DNA of 64,000 nt, from positions 4,922,501 through 4,986,500 of the forward strand of contig NZ_CP075184.1 in NCBI RefSeq assembly GCF_020510705.1. Direction: 5' to 3'. Every line of letters starts with the position of its first letter. Within the stretch, counting starts at the first letter, position 1. Below the pieces are notes generated by a model. The model saw only the letters and a list, made by a program, of their open reading frames with translations, searched no databases and had not been told where the DNA came from. This document shows, one piece after another, positions 28,401-38,758 of the stretch. The DNA comes from Acidovorax radicis. Lineage in GTDB: Bacteria > Pseudomonadota > Gammaproteobacteria > Burkholderiales > Burkholderiaceae_C. Made by a program: the position numbers and the translations under genes.

Positions 28401-29603
28401 TCACCCTATGGCCTGCGCCGGGTCCACCCGCAGCGCCATGCGAATGGCGACCACGCTGGCGATCACGCAAATGCCCAGCATAGCGAAGAAGCCGGCCACC
28501 GAATCCATGGGCATGAGCAGCACATATTTGGGAAAGAAGGGCGCAGCAAACGTGGCCGAGATCTTGCCCACCACGAAGCCGATCACCCCCAGCGCCAGCG
28601 CCTGCTGCAGGATCATGGCGGCGATGGTGCGGTTGCGCGTGCCAATGAGCTTGAGCACGGCGATCTCGCGGATCTTGTCCATCGTGAGCGAATAGATGAT
28701 GAAGGCCACGATGGCGGCGCTGACCACGGCCAGGATGGCCAGGAACATGCCGATCTGCCGCGCCGACGTGGCAATCAGCTTGCTGACCAGGATTTCCTCC
28801 ATCTGCGGGCGCGTGTAGGCCGTCAGGCGCTTCCAGCGCTGGATGGCCTCGGCCACCTCGCGCGGGGCGGCGCCGGGCTGCACGGTCACCAGCACGGCGT
28901 TCACGAAGGCATTGGTGCTTTGCGAGGCGATCACGGCATCGAGCAGGCCCGGCACCGCGGGGCGGTTGAAGGCCGGGTTGGCCTCGGTGCGGCGGCGGCT
29001 GTGCCAGATGGCGTCGTTGTCTTTGAGGAACTGCGCCTCTTGCGCGTCCTTGAGCGGTATGAACACCATCGGGTCGCCACTGGAAGACACCATGCGCCGC
29101 GTCAACCCGACCACGGTGTAGTGGTTGCGCCGCACCGTCAGGCGCTCGCCCAGCTGAAAACCTGCGGCCACGTCGGCCACGGCTTCGTAGTGGCCGCGCG
29201 TGACCTGGCGCCCATCCACCAGGTGCGGCGGCCAGCCCGGCGTAACGCCCGCCGGGCCCGGCGCAATGCCCACCACCATGGCGCGCACATCGCTGCTGCC
29301 CTTGCGCACCTGCGTGGTCAGGTAGGTGACGTTGGCGGCCTGGGCCACGCCGGGCATCGCCAGGATGCCGCGGTACAGGTCGTCCTGCAGGCTGGACGAT
29401 TCGGCATACGGCCCGAGCGTGTCTTTCTGCACCACCCAGATGTCGGCGCGGCTGTTGTCGAGCAGCGCCATTCCGTCGTCCACCATGCCCCGGTACACCC
29501 CGGCCATGGTCAGCGTCACGCCGATCAGCAAGCCCAGGCCCACGCCGGTGAAGACAAACTTGCCCCAGGCATGCAGGATGTCACGGCCGGACAGGCTGAT
29601 CAT
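28401..29603 (-). CDS. FtsX/MacB-type ABC permease
   Basis: The protein has 400 residues: one N-terminal membrane helix (about 18-38), a large periplasmic MacB-core domain (about 40-270), then three C-terminal helices (about 280-395), the FtsX layout. ATP-binding is in the separate downstream gene. The start overlaps the adaptor stop as ATGA, indicating translational coupling. Confidence 0.92.
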   Translation of the reverse strand: MISLSGRDILHAWGKFVFTGVGLGLLIGVTLTMAGVYRGMVDDGMALLDNSRADIWVVQKDTLGPYAESSSLQDDLYRGILAMPGVAQAANVTYLTTQVRKGSSDVRAMVVGIAPGPAGVTPGWPPHLVDGRQVTRGHYEAVADVAAGFQLGERLTVRRNHYTVVGLTRRMVSSSGDPMVFIPLKDAQEAQFLKDNDAIWHSRRRTEANPAFNRPAVPGLLDAVIASQSTNAFVNAVLVTVQPGAAPREVAEAIQRWKRLTAYTRPQMEEILVSKLIATSARQIGMFLAILAVVSAAIVAFIIYSLTMDKIREIAVLKLIGTRNRTIAAMILQQALALGVIGFVVGKISATFAAPFFPKYVLLMPMDSVAGFFAMLGICVIASVVAIRMALRVDPAQAIG

Positions 29604-30763
29604 GGCCCGCCCTTGGTGGCACCTTTGGCTATGCGCTCCACCACCCGGATGCGGCTGCGCGCGGTCAGGGGTTTTTCGCTGTAGACGACCACCTGGTCGC
29701 CCTCGTCCAGCCCCTGCAGCACCTGCACATGGCCGTCGAGACCGGCGCTGCCCAATTGCACCGGCGCGAATTGCAGCTTGTCATCAGCCCAGCGCCACAC
29801 GCCGGTCTGGCCGCCCGCGCGCTGCACGGCGGCATTGGGCAGCACGGGTTGCGCCGCCAGCGCAGGCAGGTCGATGGTCACTTCGGCCAGTTCACCGAGC
29901 GGCGGCAGGGGCGAGGGCAAGGCCTCGAACACCACCTTGGCCAGCGTTTCCTCGGTCACGGCGTCGGCCAGCGGCTCGACGCGCAGCACGCGCCCCGCCA
30001 GCGCCTGGCCCACGCGCGAGCGCAGCACCACATGTGCCGGCAGGCCGGCCTTCAGGCCATGCGCGTTGATCTGGTCCAGGCGCACGTTGATCCACAGGCT
30101 GGCCGGGTCCACCACCTCCACCACCGTCTGGCCCGCCACCACGGTGGTGCCGGGGTCGGCAAAGCGCAGCGTCACCAGGCCAGCGGCGGGCGCTACCAAG
30201 CGCAGATGGCGCTGCTGCGTGCCGATGGCAGCGCGCTCGGCACGCACGCGCACCGCCTCGGCCTGCGCGGCGGCCACGCCGGCATCGGCCACCTGCAACT
30301 CCTGCTGCTTGGCGGCGGCCAGCTCTTCGCTGGTCGAGCGCACGGCAAGCAGTTGTGCATACCGCGTGGCCTGCACCTGCGCATGGGCCTGCCGCGCCTG
30401 TGCCTCGCGCAAGCTGGCTTGCACGCGCTGCAGCGCGGCGTCCTGGGCCTGCAAACGGTCTTGCAGATCGACCGCATCCATCTCGCCCAGCACCTGGCCG
30501 GCCTGAACATGGTCGCCAACGTCCACATCCAGCCGCTGGATGCGCCCGGCCACCGTGGGGCCTATTTTGGTGGTGGTGCGGGCGCCGATGGTGCCCACGC
30601 CAAACAGCGCCGGCGTGAGGGCCCTGCGCTCAACCTTGGCCAGCGTGACCGCCACCGGCGCCAGCGGGCCCGAACGCAGCACCACATAGACGAACAGCGC
30701 CAGCATGGGCACCACCACGGCCAGCAATGCCAGCGTGCGGCCTTGCAAGGGAAATTTTTTCAT
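29600..30763 (-). CDS. Periplasmic adaptor (membrane fusion) protein of the exporter
   Basis: This 387-residue protein starts at ATG 30763 with an N-terminal membrane anchor (about 10-32). The lipoyl/barrel-sandwich halves ([20 protein letters not shown] and [18 protein letters not shown]) flank an alpha-helical hairpin (about 100-175). The beta-barrel and membrane-proximal domains follow. It is the HlyD/MacA-type adaptor bridging permease and outer-membrane channel. It is first in the structural operon, 79 bp after TetR. Confidence 0.92.
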   Translation of the reverse strand: MKKFPLQGRTLALLAVVVPMLALFVYVVLRSGPLAPVAVTLAKVERRALTPALFGVGTIGARTTTKIGPTVAGRIQRLDVDVGDHVQAGQVLGEMDAVDLQDRLQAQDAALQRVQASLREAQARQAHAQVQATRYAQLLAVRSTSEELAAAKQQELQVADAGVAAAQAEAVRVRAERAAIGTQQRHLRLVAPAAGLVTLRFADPGTTVVAGQTVVEVVDPASLWINVRLDQINAHGLKAGLPAHVVLRSRVGQALAGRVLRVEPLADAVTEETLAKVVFEALPSPLPPLGELAEVTIDLPALAAQPVLPNAAVQRAGGQTGVWRWADDKLQFAPVQLGSAGLDGHVQVLQGLDEGDQVVVYSEKPLTARSRIRVVERIAKGATKGGP

Positions 30764-30842
30764 CGCCGGGCCACCCCAGGATGAAACACGGCCCCCTTGA
30801 GGGACGGCGACCACACGAAGTGGTGAGCATGGGTGGCATTCT

Positions 30843-31484
30843 TCATGGGGTGCTTTCATCGGCGGGCGCAATGCCGCGCTGGTAGATGGCAAAAACCCGG
30901 GTGGCATCGCTGCGCATGCGCTGCATGTCGCCGGTGATCAGCGACTGCATCACCAGGCCCTGGACGGTGCCGATGAACAGCGTGGCTGCCGCCGGCACAT
31001 CCAGCCCCGCATGTACCTCGCCCTGCGCCTGGCCTTGCGCAATGAGGCCTTGCAAGCGCTTGCCATAACTGGTGATGAGCGTCTGCACCATCTGCTTGGG
31101 GAGCGTATCGCCCGCGCGCTGCAGCTCGCTGAAGATGATGCGCGGCACGCCCGGGTGCTCGGCCACGAAGGCAACATGCGCCATGAACATGGCCCTGAGC
31201 GCCGCCAGGGGCGAGGCCACACCGTCGGCCGCGCGGTCGATGCGCGCCAGCAGCTGCGCGGCCACCCAGTCCATCACCGCCTGCAGGATGGCGTCCTTGT
31301 TCGGAAAGTGCCGAAACAACGCGCCCTGCGTGAGGTGCATGTGCTGGGCAATGGCCGAGGTGGTGATCTCGCTCGGGTTCTGCGTGGCTGCCAGCGCCAC
31401 CACGGCCTCGACGGTGACGGCACGGCGTTCGTCGGCAGGCAGGTGTTTGGGCGGAACGGCCTCGGTGGCGGTGTTTTTCATCAT
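30843..31484 (-). CDS. TetR-family regulator of the export operon
   Basis: This 213-residue protein starts at ATG 31484 (or 31481). The N-terminal HTH (about 22-68: ITTSAIAQHMHLTQGALFRHFPNKDAIL) is typical TetR. The C-terminal ligand domain is of the TetR_C-type found with efflux genes. It precedes the adaptor gene on the same strand and has an AGTAA-CTTA-TTACT palindrome just upstream of its own start, suggesting autoregulation of the whole operon. Confidence 0.9.
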   Translation of the reverse strand: MMKNTATEAVPPKHLPADERRAVTVEAVVALAATQNPSEITTSAIAQHMHLTQGALFRHFPNKDAILQAVMDWVAAQLLARIDRAADGVASPLAALRAMFMAHVAFVAEHPGVPRIIFSELQRAGDTLPKQMVQTLITSYGKRLQGLIAQGQAQGEVHAGLDVPAAATLFIGTVQGLVMQSLITGDMQRMRSDATRVFAIYQRGIAPADESTP

Positions 31485-31491
31485 GAAAGTG

Positions 31492-31505
31492 AGTAACTTA
31501 TTACT
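31492..31505. promoter_or_regulatory. Candidate TetR operator
   Basis: The palindrome AGTAACTTATTACT (5-bp arms, 4-bp centre) lies 7 bp before the regulator's start codon. The position suits repression of its own transcript. Confidence 0.5.
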
Positions 31506-31832
31506 ATCTTATCGCCGTTTTCCAGCCTTGGATACTAGGAAGAAACAGAAGGGCTTTCGCACGCCCGTAGCCGGCCTTGTCGGCCGGGCCTGCAGACCCA
31601 TCCGGCCGGGCGGAGGGTCAACAGTTCACGCGGTTTTGACCGCATGCGCTTACCCTATGGACATCCAATGCTATGAATAGTGAAGCACCCAAAGTGCCTC
31701 AACGGCTCTGTTGCGCGGCAAGCACTGCGCCAGTGCCCATCGCCCTGGCGATCTGCTCGTGTCTTCATGCGATGCGCGCACCACCAAAGCCGTCACGGTG
31801 TGCAGGGCTGCACAGGCTTTCCCGGGCCGGGC
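31506..31832. other. Non-coding interval between TetR and the substrate-binding protein gene
   Basis: There is no credible ORF. It contains GCCGGCC-rich inverted segments near 31570-31615. A degenerate stretch near 31645-31680 (TGCGCTTACCCTATGG, then CAATGCTATGAATAG) may be an eroded dispersed repeat. Confidence 0.45.
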
Positions 31833-33092
31833 TCAGGATGGCCGCTTCATCTGACAGGACGTGGGCTGGGCACTGATGTAAGAGTCCCAGACCACTTCGG
31901 AACGGAAGCCGTAGCCGGTTTTCTCGGCGTCGTACTTCACGCCCTTGCTGCCCTGCTTGGCCCAGATGCCCAGGTACAGCGGCGCTTCGAGCTGGTGGTC
32001 GGTCTTGCGCATGCGCACGTCGCCCATGGGGCTCTTGTAGGTCATGCCTTCCAGGGCCAGGGCGACCTTCTTGGCGTCGGTGGACTGGGCCTTGCGCATG
32101 GCCTCGCGCAGCATGTGCACGCTGTTCCAATGGGCGGCAAACACAAAGTCGTCGCCCGTCTTTTTCTTGTAGTCCACGTAGATCTTTTCCAGCTCGGGGG
32201 TGGGCGCGTTGTGCACCCAGTTCCAGATCACGCCCACCTTGCCGTCGCCCCAAGCGCCGATCTGCGCGGGGGTGCCGGGGTTGTTGGCATTCAACGTGAA
32301 GTAGTTGATGTTGAGCCCGTAGTCGCGGGACGACTTGAACAGCAGCGTCAGGTCGCTGCCCCAGTTGGAGGTGATGACGGTGTCTGCCTTGGTCGCGGCG
32401 ATCTTGGCCACGTACGAGGCAAAGTCGCGCGTCTGGGCGATGGGGATGAAGTCGTCGCCCACGATCTCGATGTCAGGCCGCTTGCGGGCCAGGTATTCCT
32501 TGGCGGCCTTGGAGACCTGGCGGCCGTGGGTGTAGTCCTGGTTGATCAGGTACACGCGCTTCACATCCTTGCGGCCTTGCAGGTAGGTGGTCAGCGCCTC
32601 CATCTTCATCTCGCTCGACGGATAGAAACGAAAGTGCCAGAAGCTGCAGCGCTCGTTGGTGAGCTGCGGGTCCATGGCGGCGTAGTTCAGGTACACGGTG
32701 GCGCGCTCGGGGTCGCGCTCGGCGAGCTTGTTGAGCGCATCCACCAGCGCCAGCGCCACGCCCGAACCGCCCCCCTGGGTGATGTAGCGCACGCCGCGGT
32801 CGGTGGCGGCCTTGAGCGCATTCAGGCTCTCCTGCGGTGTGCCCTTGTTGTCAAAGTCCACCACCTCGAACCTGGGCTCGTTGGGCCCGGCCTTGGCGTT
32901 GACCTGTGCCACCACCTCGCGCAACTGGTTGAGCGAGCTTTGCCCGGTAAGGGCGAACGGGCCGGACAGCAGGTCGATGAAGCCGATCTTCACCGTCTCG
33001 GCCGCGCCAGCGTGCGCCGCCATCACCAGCGCGGCAGCGCAGGCACCGGCTTTCAACCATTGGCGGGGCCATTTCCTGGGAACCAAATTCAT
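31833..33092 (-). CDS. ABC-type branched-chain amino acid-like substrate-binding protein (orphan)
   Basis: This 419-residue periplasmic binding protein has a signal peptide (about 1-31) and begins VKIGFIDLLSGPFALTGQSS, the LivJ/K-type type-I fold. No permease or ATPase genes accompany it. It lies 67 bp downstream of an acyl-CoA ligase gene on the same strand. Such pairs in betaproteobacteria often serve uptake of aromatic or fatty acids, but the ligand is not determinable here. Confidence 0.88.
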   Translation of the reverse strand: MNLVPRKWPRQWLKAGACAAALVMAAHAGAAETVKIGFIDLLSGPFALTGQSSLNQLREVVAQVNAKAGPNEPRFEVVDFDNKGTPQESLNALKAATDRGVRYITQGGGSGVALALVDALNKLAERDPERATVYLNYAAMDPQLTNERCSFWHFRFYPSSEMKMEALTTYLQGRKDVKRVYLINQDYTHGRQVSKAAKEYLARKRPDIEIVGDDFIPIAQTRDFASYVAKIAATKADTVITSNWGSDLTLLFKSSRDYGLNINYFTLNANNPGTPAQIGAWGDGKVGVIWNWVHNAPTPELEKIYVDYKKKTGDDFVFAAHWNSVHMLREAMRKAQSTDAKKVALALEGMTYKSPMGDVRMRKTDHQLEAPLYLGIWAKQGSKGVKYDAEKTGYGFRSEVVWDSYISAQPTSCQMKRPS

Positions 33093-33159
33093 GTCTGTCT
33101 CCGTGGGGTGAGTGAGTGGGAAAGAAAGGAAAGCCGAAAGCCGTCAACGCGTGGCTGCG

Positions 33160-34794
33160 TCACTCGCCGCCGAACACCGCGCCATGGCGTTGCCGCAGCT
33201 CGTTTTTCTGGACCTTGCCGGTGCCGCCCAGCGGCAGGCTTTCGACAAACAGCACTTCGTCGGGCAGCCACCACTTGGCCACGCGCTCTGCGAGGAAGTC
33301 CAGAATCTGCGCCTTGTCGAGCGACTGGCCGGGCTTGCGCACGACGAAGAGCAGCGGGCGTTCGTCCCACTTGGGGTGCTTGACGCCGATGACGGCGGCC
33401 ATGGTCACCGCCGGGTGGGCCACGGCGGCGTTCTCCAGGTCGATGGAGCTGATCCACTCGCCGCCCGACTTGATCACGTCCTTGGTGCGGTCACGGATCT
33501 GCATCACGCCCTGCGGATTGATAGTGGCGATGTCGCCCGTGGGGAACCAGCCATCGGCCAGCGCCGAGCGCTCGGCCTTGTGGTAGCGGCCCACAATCCA
33601 CTGGCCGCGCACCATCAGCTCGCCCTGCGTCTTGCCATCACGCGGCAAGGTGGCGCCGTTTTCATCCACCAGCTTGATTTCGATGCCGAACACCGACTTG
33701 CCCTGCTTGGCGACCAGCGCGTGGCGGTCCTCGGGCGACAGCTCGGCATCGGCTGCCGACAGCGTGCTCATGGTGGCAATGGCCGTGGTCTCGGTCATGC
33801 CCCAGCCGTGGCGCACCTCCACGCCAAACTGGTCGTTGAACTTGGCAATCAGCGCCTTGGGCATGGCCGAGCCGCCCACGCCCGTGCGCCGCATGGTGCT
33901 AAAGCGCAGCTGGTGCTGCTCCACATGCTGGATCAGGCCCATCCAGATCGTGGGCACGCCCGCACTGACGGTGACGCGCTCGGTCTCCATCAGCTCGTAC
34001 AGGCTGGCGGCGTCCAGGCGCGGCCCCGGCAGCACGAGCTTGGCCCCGCCAATCAGGGCCGCATAGGGCAAGCACCAGGCGTTGATGTGGAACATGGGCA
34101 CCACGGGCAGGATGGTCTCCTGCGCGCTGATGCTGAGCACGCCCGGCATGCAGGCCGACAGGGCACTGAGCACCAGCGCCCGGTGCGAATACAACACGCC
34201 CTTGGGGTTGCCGGTGGTGCCCGAGGTGTAGCACAGCGCTGCGCCCGTCTTTTCGTCGCATTCGGGCCACGCAAAGGTGTCGCTCTGGCGGGCCACCAGC
34301 GTCTCATAGGCCTCGACCCCAGGCACCCCTTGCAGGTCGACGGCGCCCAGCGCTTCGGCATCACACAGCGCCACCCAGTGCCGCACGCGGGGGCACGACG
34401 CCGCAATGGCGCGCACCAGCGGGGCAAAGGTGGTGTCGAACAGCACCACCTCGTCGTCGGCATGGTTGACGATGTAGGCCAGCTGCTCGGGGTGCAGGCG
34501 CGGATTGCAGGTGTGCATGACCATGCCGCTGCCCGACACGGCGTAGTACGCCTCCAGGTGGCGGTGGTTGTTCCAGGCCAGCGACCCCACCACGCTGCCG
34601 GGGCGCAGCCCCAGCGCCTGCAGTGCGTTGGCGAGCTGCCGGGCGCGCCGGGCCATGTCGGCAAAGCGGTAGCGGTGCAGGCTGCCATCGGTGTCGCGCG
34701 AGACGATCTGCTGGTCGCCGTATTGGTTCTCACCGTGCTCGAGGATGGCCGAAACCAGTAACGGCCGATCCATCATGCTGCCGGGCTGCTGCAT
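33160..34794 (-). CDS. AMP-dependent acyl-CoA synthetase (medium/long-chain type)
   Basis: The protein has 544 residues from ATG 34794, preceded by AAGGAG. The adenylation motifs are the P-loop [11 protein letters not shown] (189-199), the [10 protein letters not shown] motif, [11 protein letters not shown] and the C-terminal GGTGKVQK lysine region. It activates a carboxylic acid to its CoA thioester. It resembles the fatty-acid ligase branch (FadD3/AlkK-like). It is first in a two-gene unit with the binding protein. The next upstream gene, ubiD, ends 218 bp away. Confidence 0.9.
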   Translation of the reverse strand: MQQPGSMMDRPLLVSAILEHGENQYGDQQIVSRDTDGSLHRYRFADMARRARQLANALQALGLRPGSVVGSLAWNNHRHLEAYYAVSGSGMVMHTCNPRLHPEQLAYIVNHADDEVVLFDTTFAPLVRAIAASCPRVRHWVALCDAEALGAVDLQGVPGVEAYETLVARQSDTFAWPECDEKTGAALCYTSGTTGNPKGVLYSHRALVLSALSACMPGVLSISAQETILPVVPMFHINAWCLPYAALIGGAKLVLPGPRLDAASLYELMETERVTVSAGVPTIWMGLIQHVEQHQLRFSTMRRTGVGGSAMPKALIAKFNDQFGVEVRHGWGMTETTAIATMSTLSAADAELSPEDRHALVAKQGKSVFGIEIKLVDENGATLPRDGKTQGELMVRGQWIVGRYHKAERSALADGWFPTGDIATINPQGVMQIRDRTKDVIKSGGEWISSIDLENAAVAHPAVTMAAVIGVKHPKWDERPLLFVVRKPGQSLDKAQILDFLAERVAKWWLPDEVLFVESLPLGGTGKVQKNELRQRHGAVFGGE

Positions 34795-35012
34795 TGCTGT
34801 TGTCTCCTTGTGGTGTGCGCGGTGCTGCATCGCGGCATTTGTCGGGTGCCGGTGCAGGGCCCTCTATGCCGGGGCTTGCGCATCGTCGCAAACAACGCGG
34901 GGCGCGCTTGTCTTCTGCGCGACTGGGGTGCGCGAAGCCCCCGGCGGTGCGCGGTGGCCTGCGCGGAATGACCGGAACGCCGCGTTGACGCAGAGCCTGC
35001 GGCCTTGGCGCG

Positions 35013-36500
35013 CTAAAAACCGAGCGCTGCGAAGAGCGCGTCCATGCGCGCCTGCACGGCAGCCTCCGTGGCCATGGGGCGGCCCCACTCCCGCTGCGTT
35101 TCCCCCGGCCATTTGTTCGTGGCATCCATCCCCATCTTGCTGCCCAGGCCGCTCACGGGCGAGGCGAAGTCGAGGTAGTCGATGGGCGTGTTCTCCACCA
35201 TCATGGTGTCGCGCACCGGGTCCATGCGGGTGGTGATGGCCCAGATGACTTCCTTCCAGTCGCGCACGTCCACGTCGTCGTCGACCACCACGATGAACTT
35301 GGTGTACATGAACTGGCGCAGGTGGCTCCACACGCCCATCATCACGCGCCGGGCGTGGCCCGCGTAGGCCTTGCGGATGCTGACCACCGCCATGCGGTAA
35401 CTGCAGCCTTCGGGGGGCAGGTAGAAGTCCACGATCTCGGGGAACTGCTTTTGCAAGAGCGGAATGAACAGCTCGTTCATCGCCAGGCCCAGCACGGCGG
35501 GCTCGTCGGGCGGCTTGCCGGTGTAGGTGCTGTGGTAGATCGCGTCCCGGCGCTGCGTGATGCGGTCGATGGTGAACACGGGGAACTCGGCGCATTCGTT
35601 GTAATAGCCGGTGTGGTCGCCGTAGGGCCCTTCCAGCGCGTGCTGCCAGCCGCTCGGGTGGCTCGCATCGGGCTGGATATGGCCTTCGAGCACGATCTCG
35701 GCGGTGGCGGGCACTTGCAGCGGCACGCCCAAGGCCGCCACCACTTCGGTACGCGCGCCGCGCAGCAGGCCGGCAAACTGGTATTCGCTCAACGCATCGG
35801 GCACGGGCGTGACGGCGCCTAGCAGCGTGGCAGGGTCGGCCCCCAGCGCCACGGCCACGGGGTAGGGCTGACCGGGGTGAGCCGCGCAGTGGTCGGCAAA
35901 GTCCAGCGCGCCGCCGCGGTGGGCCAGCCAGCGCACGATGACCTGGTTGCGCGAGAGCACCTGCTGGCGGTAGATGCCCAGGTTTTGCCGCGCCTTGCGC
36001 GGGCCGCGCGTGATGGTCAGGCCCCAGGTGATGAGCGGGGCCACATCGCCCGGCCAGCAGTGCTGCACGGGCAGGCGGGCCAGGTCGACATCCGGGCCTT
36101 CCCACACCTCTTGCTGGCAAGGCGCGTTGCGGCCGACGGTGTGCGGGGCCATGTTCCACAAGGTCTTGAGCAACTGGCCCATGCCCAGCATGTCTTTGAA
36201 GCCTTTGGGGGCCTCGGGCTCCTTCAGCGTGGCCAGCAGCTCGCCCAGGGCGCGCACGCCGCGCAGGTCGGGCACGCCCATGGCGCGGGCCACGCGGGCT
36301 GTCGTGCCAAACAGGTTGGTGAGCACGGGCATGGAGTGGCCCGTGGGCTGCTCGAACAGCAGCGCGGAGCCGCCCGCGCGCAGCACGCGGTCGCTCAGCG
36401 CGGTCATCTCCAGGTGGGGCGATACGGGCTCCGCCACGCGGCGCAGGTCGCCCGTGGCTTCGAGCTGGGCCATGAAGTCGCGCAGGTCGCTATAGGCCAT
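35013..36500 (-). CDS. ubiD: UbiD-family prenylated-FMN decarboxylase
   Basis: This 495-residue protein is of standard UbiD length. It starts [22 protein letters not shown] and contains the conserved ALSDRVLR, the central prFMN-binding region (GVCSP-like segments absent) and the [20 protein letters not shown] block with acidic catalytic residues. It removes the carboxyl group of the prenylated 4-hydroxybenzoate intermediate of ubiquinone, using the cofactor made by UbiX. It lies downstream of ubiX with a dispersed repeat in the 66-bp gap, and belongs to the ubiU-V-T-X-D series. Confidence 0.93.
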   Translation of the reverse strand: MAYSDLRDFMAQLEATGDLRRVAEPVSPHLEMTALSDRVLRAGGSALLFEQPTGHSMPVLTNLFGTTARVARAMGVPDLRGVRALGELLATLKEPEAPKGFKDMLGMGQLLKTLWNMAPHTVGRNAPCQQEVWEGPDVDLARLPVQHCWPGDVAPLITWGLTITRGPRKARQNLGIYRQQVLSRNQVIVRWLAHRGGALDFADHCAAHPGQPYPVAVALGADPATLLGAVTPVPDALSEYQFAGLLRGARTEVVAALGVPLQVPATAEIVLEGHIQPDASHPSGWQHALEGPYGDHTGYYNECAEFPVFTIDRITQRRDAIYHSTYTGKPPDEPAVLGLAMNELFIPLLQKQFPEIVDFYLPPEGCSYRMAVVSIRKAYAGHARRVMMGVWSHLRQFMYTKFIVVVDDDVDVRDWKEVIWAITTRMDPVRDTMMVENTPIDYLDFASPVSGLGSKMGMDATNKWPGETQREWGRPMATEAAVQARMDALFAALGF

Positions 36501-36510
36501 GTCAGGTCCA

Positions 36511-36570
36511 GAATTTGAATGAAATTGGCCTATAGCGCTTATCCATCAAGCGCTATCAGCTATCAATTAA
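36511..36570 (+). repeat. Dispersed AGCGCTTAT repeat, copy 6
   Basis: The segment reads TTGGCCTATAGCGCTTATCC, then CAAGCGCTATCAGCTATCAA. It sits between ubiX and ubiD, and its end supplies the ubiX TAA stop codon (36567-36569). Confidence 0.85.
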
Positions 36571-37163
36571 GGAGCATCCTGCGCCAGCCCTTGCCAGCGC
36601 GGCGCCAGGTCGTGGGGCACGTCGATGAGGTCGAGCGCGCGTGCCACGCTGTAGTCCACCACTTCGCCCACCGTTTGCGGGCGCAGGTAGAAGGCGGGCA
36701 GCGGCGGGCAGATGATGCCGCCCATCTCGGTCACGGCCACCATGTTGCGCAGGTGCGTAAGGTGCAGCGGCGATTCGCGCACCATCAGCACCAGGCGGCG
36801 GCGTTCCTTGAGGGCCACGTCGGCCGCGCGCGTGAGCAGGTTGTCGGCCAGGCCGTGCGCAATGGCGGCCAGCGTGCGCATGGAACACGGCGCCACCACC
36901 ATCGCGTGGCACTGGAACGAACCGCTCGCAATGGCCGCGCCCACGTTGTGCACGTCGTGCACGCGGTGCGCCAGGGCCTCGACGGCGGGGCGGTCCATGT
37001 CCAGCTCGTGCTGCAGGTTGCGCCAGCCCGCGTCCGAGACGACCAGGTGCGTCTCGATACCGCTCTGGCCCTGCAGCACCTGCAGCAGGCGCGCGCCATA
37101 CACGGCGCCGCTGGCGCCCGAGATGGCCACGATGACGCGGCGCAGGTGGGTGGCATCAGCCAT
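36567..37163 (-). CDS. ubiX: Flavin prenyltransferase UbiX
   Basis: This 198-residue protein has the UbiX fold motifs VAISGASGAVYGARLL, VVAPCSMRTLAAIAHG, and VRESPLHLTHLRNM with GGIICPPLPAFY. It prenylates FMN to give the UbiD cofactor. The start at 37163 overlaps the end of the upstream DGC-domain gene by 8 bp, so the two are translationally coupled. Confidence 0.95.
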   Translation of the reverse strand: MADATHLRRVIVAISGASGAVYGARLLQVLQGQSGIETHLVVSDAGWRNLQHELDMDRPAVEALAHRVHDVHNVGAAIASGSFQCHAMVVAPCSMRTLAAIAHGLADNLLTRAADVALKERRRLVLMVRESPLHLTHLRNMVAVTEMGGIICPPLPAFYLRPQTVGEVVDYSVARALDLIDVPHDLAPRWQGLAQDAP

Positions 37164-37581
37164 GCGAGGGCTCCACGGCGGCGGGCCGCAGCGCCGGGTG
37201 TTGCAGTGGCTCGGCCTGCTGGTCGGCCTCGACCTGCTCCAGCACCAGCGCGGCCTGCACCGGGTCGAAGTCTTCGTGCGCGCGCTTTTTAACGCCGTAT
37301 TGCTGCAGCTGGTAATGCCGGTCAGCAGCGATACCGTGGCGCGCCAGCGTGCTTTTGACGCACACCAGCGGGCAGCCATCGAGCGCGATGATGGGCCGGC
37401 CCGAGCGCACGGTTTTCATGAGGTGCGGCACGTCGCCACCCACACCGGCGATGCACGACATCTCGGCCACGCCGCGCCGGTCGAGCTGCAGCGCCACGTG
37501 GTTGGCCAGCTGCGCGGCGCTGGAGCAGCCCGAGCACGAGTAAACGAGAGGATGGTGGGGGGGGCGCGAATCGGTGGTCAT
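37156..37581 (-). CDS. DGC-domain putative zinc-binding protein
   Basis: This 141-residue protein is a DGC (Asp-Gly-Cys) domain. It has CSGCS near residue 16, a later SC, and the DGCPLVC motif near residue 69. The Cys pattern suggests a metal or redox site. DGC proteins have no firm function. The gene sits between ubiT and ubiX with an 8-bp overlap into ubiX and a 4-bp gap after ubiT. This ties it to quinone synthesis or electron supply to the UbiU/UbiV hydroxylation system, which is an inference from position. Confidence 0.82.
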   Translation of the reverse strand: MTTDSRPPHHPLVYSCSGCSSAAQLANHVALQLDRRGVAEMSCIAGVGGDVPHLMKTVRSGRPIIALDGCPLVCVKSTLARHGIAADRHYQLQQYGVKKRAHEDFDPVQAALVLEQVEADQQAEPLQHPALRPAAVEPSHG

Positions 37582-37585
37582 GGGC

Positions 37586-38104
37586 TCATCCTGCGGACCG
37601 GCGTGTGGACTCCATGCGCTGTTTAAGACGGGCCAGCACCTGGCGGGGCGTCCACTGGCGCGGGTCCAGCACGGGCAATTCAATGGCGTCCAGGGCGTTC
37701 TTCACCACCAGGCCCAGCTCGGTGTCGCCCTGCATCGACAGGCGGCGGCTGAAGAACAGCGTGTCGGGGTCTTGCTGGCGCTGGGCCAGCAGCAAAAAGT
37801 CATGGGCGGTGGCGCTCAGCGTGACATCGGCCACGGCCGGTGCAACCAGCGGGGCATGGGGCGCAAACCGCTCGCCCGTCCAGGCAAAGTCGAACGCCAC
37901 GCGCGCATCGCGCACCTGCACGCGCATCTTCTTGTGCAGCAACAGGCGGCCCACGTCAGCGGGCAGGTGCCGCGCCAGCGCCAGGTTGAGCGCTGTCACC
38001 AACAGCAGCGAGCCAGGGTAGGCCGGCAGGCGCGACAGCAACGCCCCCACAGGGCCCGGCACCACCAGCAGATCCGAGGAAGACGAAGAAGGCAGAAGAT
38101 TCAT
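37586..38104 (-). CDS. ubiT: UbiT-like SCP2-domain ubiquinone biosynthesis accessory factor
   Basis: This 172-residue protein has an SCP2 sterol-carrier domain (about 45-145, LNLALARHLPADVGRLLLHKKMRVQV then ATAHDFLLLAQRQQDPDTLFFSRRLSMQGDTELG). UbiT binds lipid intermediates in O2-independent ubiquinone synthesis. The assignment is firm because ubiU and ubiV lie upstream on the same strand. The start at 38104 is 10 bp after the TrhA stop. Confidence 0.9.
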   Translation of the reverse strand: MNLLPSSSSSDLLVVPGPVGALLSRLPAYPGSLLLVTALNLALARHLPADVGRLLLHKKMRVQVRDARVAFDFAWTGERFAPHAPLVAPAVADVTLSATAHDFLLLAQRQQDPDTLFFSRRLSMQGDTELGLVVKNALDAIELPVLDPRQWTPRQVLARLKQRMESTRRSAG

Positions 38105-38114
38105 GGTGGAGCAC

Positions 38115-38735
38115 TCAGAGCACGAAAAAGAACACGGTGAAAAAGTGGCAGATGCTGCCGCCCAGCACAAACAGGTGCCACAGCCCATGGCCGTGGCGCA
38201 CCCGGTGGTCCGTGGCATAGAACCCGATGCCCAGCGTGTAGCAGGCACCGCCCGCCAGCAACCAGGCAAAACCAGTGGGGGTGAGCGCATGCCACAGCGG
38301 CACCACGGCCACCAGCGCCAGCCAGCCCATCAGCATGTAGATCACGAGCGACAGCACACGCGCCCCGCGCGCCCACCAGAACTCTTGCGCAATGCCCAGC
38401 AGCGCCAGGCCCCACACGACCCCCAGCAGCGACCAGCCCCACGGCCCGCGCAGCGACACCAGCGCAAACGGCGTGTAGCTGCCCGCAATCAGCAGATAAA
38501 TGCTGCAATGGTCGATCTTGCGCAGCACCGCCTTGGGCTTGCGGCCACGCACGCTGTGGTACGCGGTGGACGCCCCGTACAGCACCACCAGCATGGCGCC
38601 ATACACACTGAAAGCCACCACCTTCCACGGGTCGCCCAAGCGCGCGGCCAGGGTCACCAGCACCGCCGTACCCGCCGCAGCCAGCAGCACACCCAGCAGG
38701 TGGCTGATGCTGTTGAAGCGTTCTCCGGGGTACAT
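38115..38735 (-). CDS. PAQR/hemolysin III (TrhA) family membrane protein
   Basis: This 206-residue protein has seven predicted membrane helices. The family motifs include the N-terminal ERFNSISHLLG, the STAYHSV His, KIDHCSIYLLIAGSYTP and the C-terminal CHFFTV His. These His/Asp residues form the metal site of PAQR proteins. TrhA helps keep membrane fluidity balanced. It is placed inside the ubi series between ubiV (23 bp) and ubiT (10 bp), an unusual neighbour. Confidence 0.9.
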   Translation of the reverse strand: MYPGERFNSISHLLGVLLAAAGTAVLVTLAARLGDPWKVVAFSVYGAMLVVLYGASTAYHSVRGRKPKAVLRKIDHCSIYLLIAGSYTPFALVSLRGPWGWSLLGVVWGLALLGIAQEFWWARGARVLSLVIYMLMGWLALVAVVPLWHALTPTGFAWLLAGGACYTLGIGFYATDHRVRHGHGLWHLFVLGGSICHFFTVFFFVL

Positions 38736-38758
38736 GGGGGGGCGTTCTTCGTGGCCGG

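Noticed and set aside
31673..33383. Plus-strand frames opposite the substrate-binding protein gene
   Set aside because: They are shadows of a well-recognised periplasmic binding protein and ligase.
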